Source: Dyella silvae (lineage in GTDB: Bacteria > Pseudomonadota > Gammaproteobacteria > Xanthomonadales > Rhodanobacteraceae). From it: a stretch of 64,000 bases of DNA. The stretch's first letter is position 1. Each line of letters begins with the position of its first letter. The DNA is taken from assembly GCF_026421305.1 (NCBI RefSeq), contig NZ_JAPJBQ010000002.1, positions 124,001-188,000 of the forward strand, in the 5' to 3' direction. The notes below the pieces were generated by a model. That model worked only from the letters and a program-made list of their open reading frames with translations, was not told the DNA's origin and did no database searches. Shown one piece after another: positions 24,118 to 31,834 of the stretch. A program made the translations under genes and the position numbers.

Positions 24118-24356
24118 CTGGGCTCCCCCTGAAGTCCAGGACACCGCAAAGCGAGGATGGTCCACACACTCGGGCCAGCTCACACCGCCCGTTGTCCGCG
24201 TCAGGCCAATCAGTCGGCATGTCGGCCATCATGAGGGTAGCGCGTCGAGGCAATTCCCTACAGCGGCCCGTGGCGGCCCTGAGTACTCTCGAAGGGTCGC
24301 TCGCGGTGTCTGTGTACCGGTTGCCGCGAGTGACCATGGCAGTGATGTCATGAAGC

Positions 24357-24391
24357 GCGGGCCGCGAGTGTTTGCACCACTCACGACCCGC
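24357..24391 (+). other. Imperfect hairpin upstream of a small gene
   Basis: GCGGGCCGCGAGTG (24357-24370) pairs with CACTCACGACCCGC (24378-24391) at 12 of 14 positions with a 7-base loop. It ends 16 bases before the AGGAG ribosome site of the next gene; it could be a leader structure or attenuator. No U-tract follows. Confidence 0.45.
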
Positions 24392-24419
24392 TGACCAAAA
24401 GCAACGATAGGAGTTGATC

Positions 24420-24749
24420 TTGGCTACCCACGATCATACGGCACGCGCACGCCTGCCCGTTCCCGCCGGCAGCACCCACACTCTTCCACCCGACACCCTC
24501 ACGGGATCGGCGTCGGCACTCCCTCCTGAGCTCGTGTTCACCCGCGAAGACCTCGCCCTGGCTGCGTATGCCCTGACGCGGCTACGCATCGATCACGAGC
24601 AGTGCCTGCACGCCCGCACCCAAGGGTTTCCCCACAAGTCGCTGGAATGGCCGCTCTCGGCCTCCGTGGCCATTGCAGTGGCCACCGCGATCCAGTGCCT
24701 TGAACGTCTGGTGGATGGGTCCGGTGAGGCGTTGAGAGTGAACGCTTAG
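24420..24749 (+). CDS. Small protein of unknown function
   Basis: A 109-residue protein started at TTG 24420, because AGGAG at 24408-24412 has correct spacing to it (a TTG at 24414 is too close). The N-terminal 40 residues are Pro/Thr-rich and probably disordered; residues about 43-105 (FTREDLALAAYALTRLRIDHEQC, then SASVAIAVATAIQCLERLVDG) are helical. It could be a distant member of the small XAC0095-like proteins of Xanthomonadales, but that is a weak impression. It lies between hairpins and ahead of a HigA-like gene. Confidence 0.5.
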   Translation: MATHDHTARARLPVPAGSTHTLPPDTLTGSASALPPELVFTREDLALAAYALTRLRIDHEQCLHARTQGFPHKSLEWPLSASVAIAVATAIQCLERLVDGSGEALRVNA

Positions 24750-24758
24750 CCCCGTCCT

Positions 24759-24815
24759 GTGATCGTTCCCCGTGGCGCATCGATACCCATCGATGCGCCA
24801 CACCTGGGCGATCAC
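24759..24815. other. Long perfect hairpin between two small genes
   Basis: GTGGCGCATCGAT (24772-24784), loop ACCC, ATCGATGCGCCAC (24789-24801): 13 perfect base pairs, enclosed by a second pair GTGATCG (24759-24765) / CGATCAC (24809-24815). A further CGCATC / GATGCG pair follows at about 24842-24869. It has no U-tract, so it is more than a simple terminator; it occupies most of the gap between the small gene and the HigA-like gene. Confidence 0.6.
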
Positions 24816-24897
24816 GCACAGCGTCGCAGGACATTCCCCGACACGCATCGATGTCATCCCTGATGCGTCGCCTTGCCGTGCCTGACCGGAAAATCCG

Positions 24898-25206
24898 ATG
24901 AACCTGATTCGCCCCGACCCGCATCTGCGGGTGGACCCTTCCTTGCGCCTGCGCACCCCCGGCGAGGTGCTGAAGCACGACTACCTGATACCCCGAGCCA
25001 TGAGCCTCTCCGCTCTCGCCCGCCGCACGGGCATTACCGTGACCAGCCTCCGGCGACTCATCACGGGCGACATACCCATGCGCGCCAATTACGCCATTCG
25101 TCTCGCCGTGGTACTCAACACCAGTGCGCTCTACTGGATGCTGCTGCAAGTGCAGTGCGACCTGGAGCGGGAAAGGCGCGGGCGCGAAAGGGGCGGAGGT
25201 AGTTAA
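24898..25206 (+). CDS. HigA-type XRE antitoxin without an adjacent toxin
   Basis: A 102-residue protein with the HigA layout: TPGEVLKHDYLIPRAMSLSALARRTGITVTSLRRLITGDIPM holds the leading PGEVL motif and the XRE helix-turn-helix, followed by RANYAIRLAVVLNTSALYWMLLQVQCDLE (the family helix with 'W..LQ..yDL'). No HigB/RelE-like gene lies on either side, so it is an orphan or the toxin has been lost. Its final codons and TAA stop are inside structured repeat copy 2. Confidence 0.75.
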   Translation: MNLIRPDPHLRVDPSLRLRTPGEVLKHDYLIPRAMSLSALARRTGITVTSLRRLITGDIPMRANYAIRLAVVLNTSALYWMLLQVQCDLERERRGRERGGGS

Positions 25207-25237
25207 GTTGCATCTCAGAGCGGTGGTTTAACTGGTC
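25190..25237 (+). other. Structured repeat element, copy 2
   Basis: GGGGCGGAGGT (25190-25200) is followed by AGTTAAGT (25201-25208) and GTTTAACT (25226-25233), pairing in six Watson-Crick and two G-T pairs. Against copy 1, A-T at 24082/24112 is replaced by G-C at 25202/25232, a compensatory change. The internal frame TTG CAT CTC AGA GCG GTG GTT TAA keeps start, length and stop. The outer CGGAGG can also pair with CCTCCG at 25240-25245. Confidence 0.6.
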
Positions 25238-25449
25238 CCGCCTCCGATCTTGGTCCTAGACCGGTGGCAACGGCAGTCTTCACTCGTCGTGGAACCAGTC
25301 CGATGAAAAATGCGCTTCTCATGACTCATCGCCCGTGTTGATCAATGACGAAGCGCTTCCTTTTGAGTGCGGCCGGTGTTGAACGTCCGCGGCACTTCCC
25401 GTTTTCGCTCCAGCATCGGGCCTATGCGTATACGCCCGTGGGGACACTC

Positions 25450-26382
25450 ATGTTCAAGCTCTCGCTTTGCCTCGCGCTATGGATATTCGCCGTTGCCAGC
25501 AGCATCGCTGCGCCGGTTGTGCCGCCGCTGGATCTGGTGGTGCTTGGGTCTGGTGGCCCCGGAGCGACGGGGCGAGCCGGGGCGGGGTATGTGGTGCTGG
25601 TTGATGGCGAACCTCGGATTCTGGTGGATGCAGGGCCGGGGACGTTTGTGCGGCTTGGTGAGGCCAAGCTGTCGTTGGCCAAGACGGATATCGTCTTGCT
25701 GACGCATTTGCATATTGATCACACCGGCGAGCTGCCCGGCCTGTTCAAGTCGCGTGCGATCTCAGGCGGCGGCCCCGTGAATTTCCAGGTCTTCGGCCCA
25801 ACGGGACACCGCGGCGAAGGCGATGAGGCCACCTTCCCGTCAACCAGCCGCTTTATCGATCTGTTGTTCGGTCCCGATGGCGCCTACAGCTACCTGCACG
25901 ACTTCGCTGCCCCGATGACGATTCACGCGACGGATATCGATGCATCCGCGAACGCCCCCGCGGAGCCGAAAATGATTTATTCGGAGCATGGACTGACGAT
26001 CAGCGCGATAGCGGGTCACCATGGCGATGCACCCGCGGTGATCTATCGCATCGACTATCGCCATCAAAGCATCACCTTCAGTGGCGATATCGACGCCAAG
26101 GGCATCGATCATCTGCGTCGCATCGCGCAACACACCAGCCTGTTGGTGTTCAATTGCGTTGTGCTTGATCCGCCCGGTTCCCGCCCCGTGCTCTATACGT
26201 TGCACACGCCGCCCAAAACGATCGGTGTCGTAGCGGGCGATAGCGAAGCCACCACACTGCTACTCAGCCATTTGTCGCCATCGATTGATGAACATCGGGC
26301 CGACGTGGAGGCGTCCATTCGCGAGCACTACAAGGGGAAGATCGTGTTTGCCCAGGACGGTATGCGGCTGCAGCCTTTATGA
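25450..26382 (+). CDS. Exported metallo-beta-lactamase-fold hydrolase
   Basis: A 310-residue MBL-fold protein with a signal peptide (MFKLSLCLALWIFAVASSIAA). The zinc motif LLTHLHIDHTGEL (HxHxDH, about residue 80) is complete; further ligands are His220-region (IAGHHGDAPAV) and the Asp in TFSGDID. Arylsulfatase/tRNase Z-like MBL proteins have this spacing; the substrate is unknown. The start at 25450 is chosen for the signal peptide; a longer frame from 25345 has no better ribosome site. It is closed by a strong bidirectional terminator at 26412-26450. Confidence 0.8.
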   Translation: MFKLSLCLALWIFAVASSIAAPVVPPLDLVVLGSGGPGATGRAGAGYVVLVDGEPRILVDAGPGTFVRLGEAKLSLAKTDIVLLTHLHIDHTGELPGLFKSRAISGGGPVNFQVFGPTGHRGEGDEATFPSTSRFIDLLFGPDGAYSYLHDFAAPMTIHATDIDASANAPAEPKMIYSEHGLTISAIAGHHGDAPAVIYRIDYRHQSITFSGDIDAKGIDHLRRIAQHTSLLVFNCVVLDPPGSRPVLYTLHTPPKTIGVVAGDSEATTLLLSHLSPSIDEHRADVEASIREHYKGKIVFAQDGMRLQPL

Positions 26383-26411
26383 AGCCCTCCGACCCACCAA
26401 AGGGGGCAAAC

Positions 26412-26450
26412 AAAAAAGCTTGCGCGATGGGTCTCTGCGCAAGCTTTTTT
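26412..26450. terminator. Bidirectional intrinsic terminator
   Basis: AAAAAAGCTTGCGC (26412-26425) and GCGCAAGCTTTTTT (26437-26450) are perfect complements, with U-runs on both strands. It serves the MBL gene (plus) and the convergent NTF2-like gene (minus). The core stem and the tail GTTGG resemble the terminator after tRNA-Thr. Confidence 0.9.
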
Positions 26451-26514
26451 GTTGGAGTGGGGTGAGCATCGAATGGGATGCCGGGCGCGATCTCCGAGTC
26501 TGCAGAATGTGTTC

Positions 26515-26976
26515 TTAAGGCTTCGCGCTGGTAGGTGCTGGATCGTCGGAGGCGTGATCGACGGTGTAAACCCAGTGGCCACCGACTTTCCGGGCGATGT
26601 CGGTGTAGCGTCCGTTTTCCGTTTTCGCTGCGCCGCCGGCCCTGGGTGTATAGGTGATCGAGTAGGTGCCCCAGCCTACCGAGTCTTCGCCAACGGTTTT
26701 GTCGCCCATTGGCTTGAGCTCTACGTTGGTCACCTTGTTGTCGGCGAAGAACTTCGCGTAACTGTCGCGGATGGCTTTGTTGCCCGTCGTCATCGTGCCG
26801 CCCGGCGCCCACATCACGGCGTCGGCCGCGTAGCAGGCGGCGGTCGCGTCCGCGTTGCTCGCGAGAAATGCCTTGTGCCAACAGGCATCCGCCTGCTGGG
26901 AGCCGGCTTCGGCGGCGTAGCCGGGGAGCGCAAAGACACACAGCAACGTTGCTGCGATAGACAGGTAGCGGTGCAT
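26515..26976 (-). CDS. Exported NTF2-like (DUF4440/SnoaL-type) protein
   Basis: A 153-residue protein with a signal peptide (MHRYLSIAATLLCVFALPGYAAEA) and an NTF2-like cone fold: ADACWHKAFLASNADATAACYAADAVMWAPGGTMTTGNKAIRDSYAKFF is the classic helix-plus-strand opening, ending GHWVYTVDHAS. Such proteins bind or isomerise small molecules; no catalytic set is visible. The start at 26976 follows GGAGG; a longer frame from 27078 lacks this. It is one of four NTF2-like genes within 8.5 kb. Confidence 0.75.
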   Translation of the reverse strand: MHRYLSIAATLLCVFALPGYAAEAGSQQADACWHKAFLASNADATAACYAADAVMWAPGGTMTTGNKAIRDSYAKFFADNKVTNVELKPMGDKTVGEDSVGWGTYSITYTPRAGGAAKTENGRYTDIARKVGGHWVYTVDHASDDPAPTSAKP

Positions 26977-27211
26977 GGTTGAATCCTCCGCGTCGGATGC
27001 TTTCCCCTGTGCCTGGGGTCTATCCATGGGCGATATCGCACATAGATGGCCGGACGCGATGGCTTGTCCATAACGCATTGGTTCTATGCCCCGCAGCTCA
27101 AATGCGGGGGAATAGAAGAATCAGGTTTTTTTGCTGGATTGCTCTGGCCATGGCGACCAAGAAAACTGACATCTTCTTCTAGTACGCCACGCACCCCTAC
27201 CGCGCCTCATC

Positions 27212-27245
27212 GTGACACCGGGAGAATGGATCTCCCGGGGGTCAC
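27212..27245 (-). terminator. Hairpin after the second NTF2-like gene
   Basis: CCGGGAGA (27218-27225) / TCTCCCGG (27231-27238) with loop ATGGA, enclosed by GTGAC / GTCAC (27212-27216, 27241-27245). It abuts the stop codon at 27246 of the minus-strand gene. There is no U-run, so termination efficiency is uncertain. Confidence 0.5.
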
Positions 27246-27770
27246 TCACTGTGTCGCGGGAGTTGACTGATAGAACACATTCAGCCATTGACCGTCTCGC
27301 TTCATCCATAAGGACGAAGCGTAACTGTTGATCTGGAATCCCTTGCCGTGATCGAGCCCCGATGCCTTCACGAGGTAGGTGATAAGTACTGCGTTGTCGG
27401 AAACGACATGGATGTCGAACCCTGAAAGGTCGCATGTCTTGAACTGGACATTCGCGTCCATGGCGGAAGACTCACTGAGCGCTCTGTCGGTGAATCCTTT
27501 CCCTGAAGCCGTAAAGAAGTCCGGCGCGTGAAAGGCTTTATAGGAAGCGGCATCTCCCTTGATGGCCAGATCCCAGCTCAATCGCTCTTTGGCAATCAGG
27601 CTCTGGCCAATCACGTCACTCGATGTGGCTTGTGACGGGGTTGGGCCCTGTGGCGTGGCATAACAGGCGGCCGAAACCAGGACGTTGAGCGCCAGTGCAA
27701 GCGCTATGGAGGGCAGGGAGGCGCCATTCAGGCGGCTATGTTTTGTGAGTACAATTCGTTTATTTGTCAT
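27246..27770 (-). CDS. Exported NTF2-like (DUF4440-type) protein
   Basis: A 174-residue protein. A hydrophobic stretch ASLPSIALALALNVLVSAACYA (about 17-38) looks like a signal peptide, possibly a lipoprotein signal, since a cysteine follows LVSAA. The rest has the NTF2-like pattern: SLIAKERLSWDLAIKGDAASYKAFHAPDFFTASGKG and a C-terminal SSLWMKRDGQWLNVFYQSTP. It is divergent from the Lrp-type regulator at 27826, which might control it. The function is not known. Confidence 0.7.
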   Translation of the reverse strand: MTNKRIVLTKHSRLNGASLPSIALALALNVLVSAACYATPQGPTPSQATSSDVIGQSLIAKERLSWDLAIKGDAASYKAFHAPDFFTASGKGFTDRALSESSAMDANVQFKTCDLSGFDIHVVSDNAVLITYLVKASGLDHGKGFQINSYASSLWMKRDGQWLNVFYQSTPATQ

Positions 27771-27825
27771 GCAGATAGGATGAAATTAGAGTTCAGCCAC
27801 TGTCAAACGAATAGATTTCGTTCGT

Positions 27826-28314
27826 ATGAGCCTAAAAATGGATATCGACCGAACAGACTTCGCCATTCTTCGGCTTCTGATGAAGAACGCGTGGTTATCC
27901 AACAAAGAGATCGCGGCGGCAGTCGGTCTTGCCCCATCAAGTTGTCACGAGCGAATCAAATCGCTCAGGGCGCGCGGCATCCTTAAGAGCGCGCACGCTG
28001 AGGTGAACCTCGAAGCCATCGGTTTCGCGCTGGCCGCGGTTCTGTTCGTACAACTTGGAAAACTGGAAGACCACGTCGTCGACGAGTTCCTTCGTTCAAC
28101 GGCCGCCGTTCCCGAAGTTCGCGGCGTGTCTCTCGTATCAGGCCGGTTTGATTTGATTGTCCACGTGGCCGTTCGCGACATGGAGCACTTGAAGGAGATC
28201 ATTTCAAAGCACTTCAATCGGCACGCTGTAGTGACGCGTGTTGAAACGTCCGTCGTGTTCAACCACGAAACACAGCACGCCATGCCGCTTTCCGATAGCG
28301 ATGCATTTGCCTGA
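27826..28314 (+). CDS. Lrp/AsnC family transcriptional regulator
   Basis: A 162-residue regulator: an N-terminal HTH (DRTDFAILRLLMKNAWLSNKEIAAAVGLAPSSCHERIKSLRARGIL) and a RAM ligand-binding domain (LAAVLFVQLGKLEDHVVDEFL, then VSLVSGRFDLIVHVAVRDMEHL). The translation may begin at 27826 or at ATG 27838 (MDIDRTDF); both lack a strong ribosome site. It lies divergent to an NTF2-like gene and upstream of a VOC gene. Lrp-type proteins respond to amino acids; the effector is not visible. Confidence 0.88.
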   Translation: MSLKMDIDRTDFAILRLLMKNAWLSNKEIAAAVGLAPSSCHERIKSLRARGILKSAHAEVNLEAIGFALAAVLFVQLGKLEDHVVDEFLRSTAAVPEVRGVSLVSGRFDLIVHVAVRDMEHLKEIISKHFNRHAVVTRVETSVVFNHETQHAMPLSDSDAFA

Positions 28315-28421
28315 CGCTTCTCTGGTAATGGGTCAGCGTTTTCCGCTCGATGGCACATGCCGGGGCGGCTAAAAATTACTCCACCTCTCTGTTTCTGCAC
28401 TTTTCTGCAAAGGAGAAATCC

Positions 28422-28826
28422 GTGAGCAAACACGTGTTCATCAATCTCCCGGTTGCCAACCTCCCGAAGTCGATAGCCTTCTTCAAGGCACTCGGCTTTT
28501 CACAGAATGCGCAGTTCACCGATGATGCCGGCGCGTGCTTCGCCGTCAGCGATACGATCTCCGTCATGTTGCTTACACACGCCAGGTTCCGGGACTTCAC
28601 ACCCAAAGCCATCTGCGACACGAGTAAGGCCGTGGAGGTTCTGTTCTCCCTCAGTTGCGAGAGCCGCGAGGAGGTCGATGGTCTCGTCGCCAAAGCGATC
28701 GCCGCGGGTGGCTCGACCTACGACAAGCCGGAAGATTTCGGTTTTATGTATACGCACAGCTTTGTCGATCTGGACGGCCACGGATGGGGACTTCTCCACA
28801 TGAGTGCTGCGCCGCCACCGCAGTGA
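28422..28826 (+). CDS. VOC family (glyoxalase/bleomycin-resistance-like) protein
   Basis: A 134-residue protein started at GTG 28422 with AAGGAG upstream. It shows one babbabb-type VOC unit: VFINLPVANLPKSIAFFKALGF, ACFAVSDTISVMLLTH, LFSLSCESREEVDGLVAKAIAAGG and FGFMYTHSFVDLDGHGWGLLHM. The family binds a divalent metal and acts on diverse small molecules. It is a clear paralogue of the VOC protein at 33768-34178 with the same length and motif order. The following 271 bases to the next gene show nothing recognisable. Confidence 0.8.
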   Translation: MSKHVFINLPVANLPKSIAFFKALGFSQNAQFTDDAGACFAVSDTISVMLLTHARFRDFTPKAICDTSKAVEVLFSLSCESREEVDGLVAKAIAAGGSTYDKPEDFGFMYTHSFVDLDGHGWGLLHMSAAPPPQ

Positions 28827-29097
28827 GCTGTCGGAATCATGTGACGCACGGGCCGCTAACCCATGCATGGCCACGAGCGGCCGAAGACGTTTCCGGTTGC
28901 TATACGCACTCTTCACCGTTTGCTTGCTAAAGCGCATGTGATCAAGGCGCACAGTGGTCAGCCCGGCAAGGGTGGGCGTTTTGCAAGGCCGTGTTGATTG
29001 GGGGCTGCAGGAGCCTGAAGGCAGGGCGCATTGACACGATCACGCCTCGGTACAGGGCGTGAGCTTCTCTCTCACCTCCGTAAAGGGAGGACATTCG

Positions 29098-29595
29098 ATG
29101 AAACGTTTCATGCTCCTTGTGGCGCTAGGCCTCGCTTTTCAGGCGCTAGCAGCTCCGCCCGCCGGCGATATGGACAAGGGCAGCCCGGCCGACATCCTTC
29201 AAGTACGCAATGTGGAGATCACTTTCCATCAAGCGGGTAGCGTGCTCCCCAGCAAAGATCTCGAGCTGATGATGAGCCTCTACACGGATGATGCCGTGCT
29301 CACCGATACGGCCAACGGGAACAAGCAATACAAAGGCAAGGACCAGGTTCGACATTACTTCCAGGATGTGGCGGGGCCTTTCCGGCCACAAAATCATTGG
29401 ATCGGCTACACCCCGGCGATGCGCATCCGCAGCCAGGTCGATGGCGATAAGGCCACGCTGTACTTCCAGTGCCTTTGGATGGACGCCGACAAAAACGCCA
29501 TCGGAGCGCATTCGTTTTCCGATATGACATTGGCCCGCGTCAATGGACGGTGGCTGGTGAAGACGATCAGCGTTGGCAAGGTCGACAAGCTCTGA
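29098..29595 (+). CDS. Exported NTF2-like (SnoaL-type) protein
   Basis: A 165-residue protein with a signal peptide (MKRFMLLVALGLAFQALA) and an NTF2-like domain: LELMMSLYTDDAVLTDTANGNKQYKGKDQVRHYFQDV, then MTLARVNGRWLVKTISVGKVDKL. AAGGGAGG at 29083-29090 marks the start. The mature protein would be periplasmic. It is in the same direction as lldD, 50 bases upstream of it, and may be co-transcribed with it. Confidence 0.75.
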   Translation: MKRFMLLVALGLAFQALAAPPAGDMDKGSPADILQVRNVEITFHQAGSVLPSKDLELMMSLYTDDAVLTDTANGNKQYKGKDQVRHYFQDVAGPFRPQNHWIGYTPAMRIRSQVDGDKATLYFQCLWMDADKNAIGAHSFSDMTLARVNGRWLVKTISVGKVDKL

Positions 29596-29645
29596 CCGCT
29601 GGCGGTGTCAGGACGACACAGTCATTGGACTGAAGGAGGGATCGC

Positions 29646-30812
29646 ATGATCATTTCGGCGCCGACCGACTATCGTGAGGCTGCGCGTCGTAGGCTTCCCC
29701 GTTTTCTCTTCGACTACATCGATGGCGGCGCCAACACCGAACAGACGCTTCGCCACAATGTCAGCGATCTTTCAGGCATCGCGTTGCGTCAGCGCGTATT
29801 GAGGAACGTTGCCGACCTTAGCCTTGGCACCGAAGTGTTTGGCCAGTCGTGGAGCATGCCCGTTGCGCTTGGGCCGGTGGGGCTGACTGGCATGTACGCG
29901 CGGCGCGGCGAAGTCCAGGCCGCGATGGCGGCCGCCCGGTTTGGCATTCCCTACGCGTTGTCCACCGTATCCGTCTGTCCCATCGAAGAAGTGCAGAGAC
30001 ATTCCGATCGCCCCATCTGGTTTCAACTCTACGTGCTCAAGGATCGTGGCTTTCTGCGGCATGCGTTGGAACGGGCGCAGGCGGCAGGGATCACGACGCT
30101 CGTGTTCACTGTGGACCTGCCTTTGCCCGGCTCGAGGTACCGCGACAGACATTCGGGGATGTCGGGCCCGGCGGCACCGCTTCGTCGTATCGGGCAAGCT
30201 TTCTTTAAGCCACATTGGGCCGTCGATGTGGGCTTGCTCGGTCGGCCGCTCGATCTTGGCAACGTGTCGGCGTACCTGGGGCGTCCTGTTGGCCTCGCTG
30301 ACTACATAGGCTGGATTGCGTCAAATTTCGATCCCTCCATCGGTTGGTCAGATCTCGAGTGGATTCGTGACTTCTGGAAGGGAAGCTTGCTCATCAAAGG
30401 CATTCTCGACCCTGAAGACGCGCGAGACGCCCTTCACTTTGGTGCGGATGGACTCGTGGTGTCCAACCATGGTGGACGGCAGCTCGACGGCGTACCGTCC
30501 ACCGCGCATGCACTACCCGCCATCGTTGATGCGGTGGGTGACCAACTGAGCATCCTGGTGGATTCAGGCATTCGGTCTGGCCTGGATGTCGTGCGTATGC
30601 TCGCGCTCGGCGCCCGTGGCGTGCTGCTCGGCAGGGCCTACATCTACGCGCTTGCAGCCGCTGGCGATGCAGGCGTATCCAATCTCCTGGCGCTTTTCGC
30701 CAACGAAATGCGTGTGGCGATGACGCTTTGCGGCGTGCGCTCCATCGCTGAGATCACGCGCGACATCCTCGTGCGGTCGAATTCGCCCGAGCTGAAGCGG
30801 CTCGTGACGTAG
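29646..30812 (+). CDS. lldD: L-lactate dehydrogenase (quinone), FMN-dependent
   Basis: A 388-residue alpha-hydroxy-acid dehydrogenase very close to E. coli LldD along its length: it begins [22 protein letters not shown], has [26 protein letters not shown], the substrate loop [14 protein letters not shown], the catalytic His in [12 protein letters not shown] and the second FMN loop [26 protein letters not shown]. It oxidises L-lactate to pyruvate and passes electrons to the quinone pool at the inner membrane. No lldP/lldR is adjacent. GGAGGG lies just before the start. Confidence 0.93.
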   Translation: MIISAPTDYREAARRRLPRFLFDYIDGGANTEQTLRHNVSDLSGIALRQRVLRNVADLSLGTEVFGQSWSMPVALGPVGLTGMYARRGEVQAAMAAARFGIPYALSTVSVCPIEEVQRHSDRPIWFQLYVLKDRGFLRHALERAQAAGITTLVFTVDLPLPGSRYRDRHSGMSGPAAPLRRIGQAFFKPHWAVDVGLLGRPLDLGNVSAYLGRPVGLADYIGWIASNFDPSIGWSDLEWIRDFWKGSLLIKGILDPEDARDALHFGADGLVVSNHGGRQLDGVPSTAHALPAIVDAVGDQLSILVDSGIRSGLDVVRMLALGARGVLLGRAYIYALAAAGDAGVSNLLALFANEMRVAMTLCGVRSIAEITRDILVRSNSPELKRLVT

Positions 30813-30833
30813 GGGCCAGTGGTCGCGACGTTT

Positions 30834-31805
30834 TTATGGGCGTGACGCGGTTCGAGGTGACTTTGTTGAACGTGTTTCTGTGGTTCGCCAGCCGGGTGTC
30901 TGTTTCCAGGTGTCGACAAGAAAATCGAGAAACACCCTTACTTTGGCTGGCACGTAGACACGCTTTGCCATCACCGCGTGTATGCCGAGGTCAGCGAATT
31001 TCCAATCTGGAAGCGCCACCTCGAGTCGGCCGGATGCAATGTCATCCGCCACTGCGAATGCCGGCACGCGTGCCAATCCGGTGCCTGCAAGTACTGCCGC
31101 GCGCAGTGCGAGTGACGAGTTGGCTTCCAGGCGTGACCTTAGTGCGACACGCACTTGCTCGCTTCCTTGCGTAAGCTCCCAGGAACGCGCCAGCGGCGTT
31201 AGCGAGTAGTGGAGGCACGTGTGTGCATGCAACTCACCTGGGTGTGACGGCCTGCCATGACGATCAAGGTAATCGGGCGTCGCACAAAGCAGTACCCGGG
31301 TGTCACCAATTTTTCTGGCAACGAGACTCGATGCATCGAGTTGCGCCGAAATACGTAAGGCAACGTCGAATCCTTCAAGAACGATATCCCTCGGCCGATC
31401 GTCAAATTGAAGGTCGAGATCGACCTGTGGGTAAGCCTTGAGAAAACCGCCCATCCAGGGGGCGATATGCAGCAAACCGAAACTCATCGGCGCGGTAACG
31501 CGCAACCGGCCTCGGGCAACGGTCTGGGTATCGGCAACGGCATCCTGTGCGGCACGTACAGCCGCCAGTGCTTCTTGCGCGTGACGTAGATAAGCCTGGC
31601 CTGCTTCGGTAAGGCTGAGCCGTCGCGTGGTGCGTTGAAGCAGTCGCGCGCCCAATCGTTGTTCCAGCGCCGACACTTGTTTGCTGACCGCCGCCGTTGA
31701 TAACTCCAGACACTCGCTTGCCCGTACAAAGCTTCCCAGTTCGGCCACGCGGACAAACGCCAACAGTCCAACCAGATCGAGCGAGGTGTCGCTGATTATT
31801 GACAT
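30834..31805 (-). CDS. LysR family transcriptional regulator
   Basis: A 323-residue regulator with HTH LLAFVRVAELGSFVRASECLELSTAAVSKQVSALEQRLGARLLQRTTRRLSLTEAG and a substrate-binding domain (RGRLRVTAPMSFGLLHIAPWMGGFLKAYP, LDLQFDDRPRDIVLEGFDVALRI). Its start is only 29 bases from the divergent DMT-transporter gene, so both promoters overlap and it very likely controls that operon. A C-terminal tail of about 20 charged residues exceeds the usual family end. Confidence 0.9.
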   Translation of the reverse strand: MSIISDTSLDLVGLLAFVRVAELGSFVRASECLELSTAAVSKQVSALEQRLGARLLQRTTRRLSLTEAGQAYLRHAQEALAAVRAAQDAVADTQTVARGRLRVTAPMSFGLLHIAPWMGGFLKAYPQVDLDLQFDDRPRDIVLEGFDVALRISAQLDASSLVARKIGDTRVLLCATPDYLDRHGRPSHPGELHAHTCLHYSLTPLARSWELTQGSEQVRVALRSRLEANSSLALRAAVLAGTGLARVPAFAVADDIASGRLEVALPDWKFADLGIHAVMAKRVYVPAKVRVFLDFLVDTWKQTPGWRTTETRSTKSPRTASRP

Positions 31806-31834
31806 AGGGAAACAATGAATTCGCAGGGAGGCGG

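Noticed and set aside
24083-24337. An 84-residue minus-strand frame opposite the leader region of the accessory genes
   Set aside because: It runs through structured repeat copy 1, lacks a ribosome site and has no recognisable domain.
24069-25237. The repeat pair as integron attC sites (GTTAAGT and GTTTAAC resemble core motifs)
   Set aside because: The core motifs occur in the wrong order for attC (GTTRRRY before RYYYAAC), and no integrase gene is near.
21657-25250. tRNA-Thr as the attachment site of an integrase-driven genomic island
   Set aside because: No integrase and no second copy of the tRNA 3' end was found within the window; only position and base composition support it.
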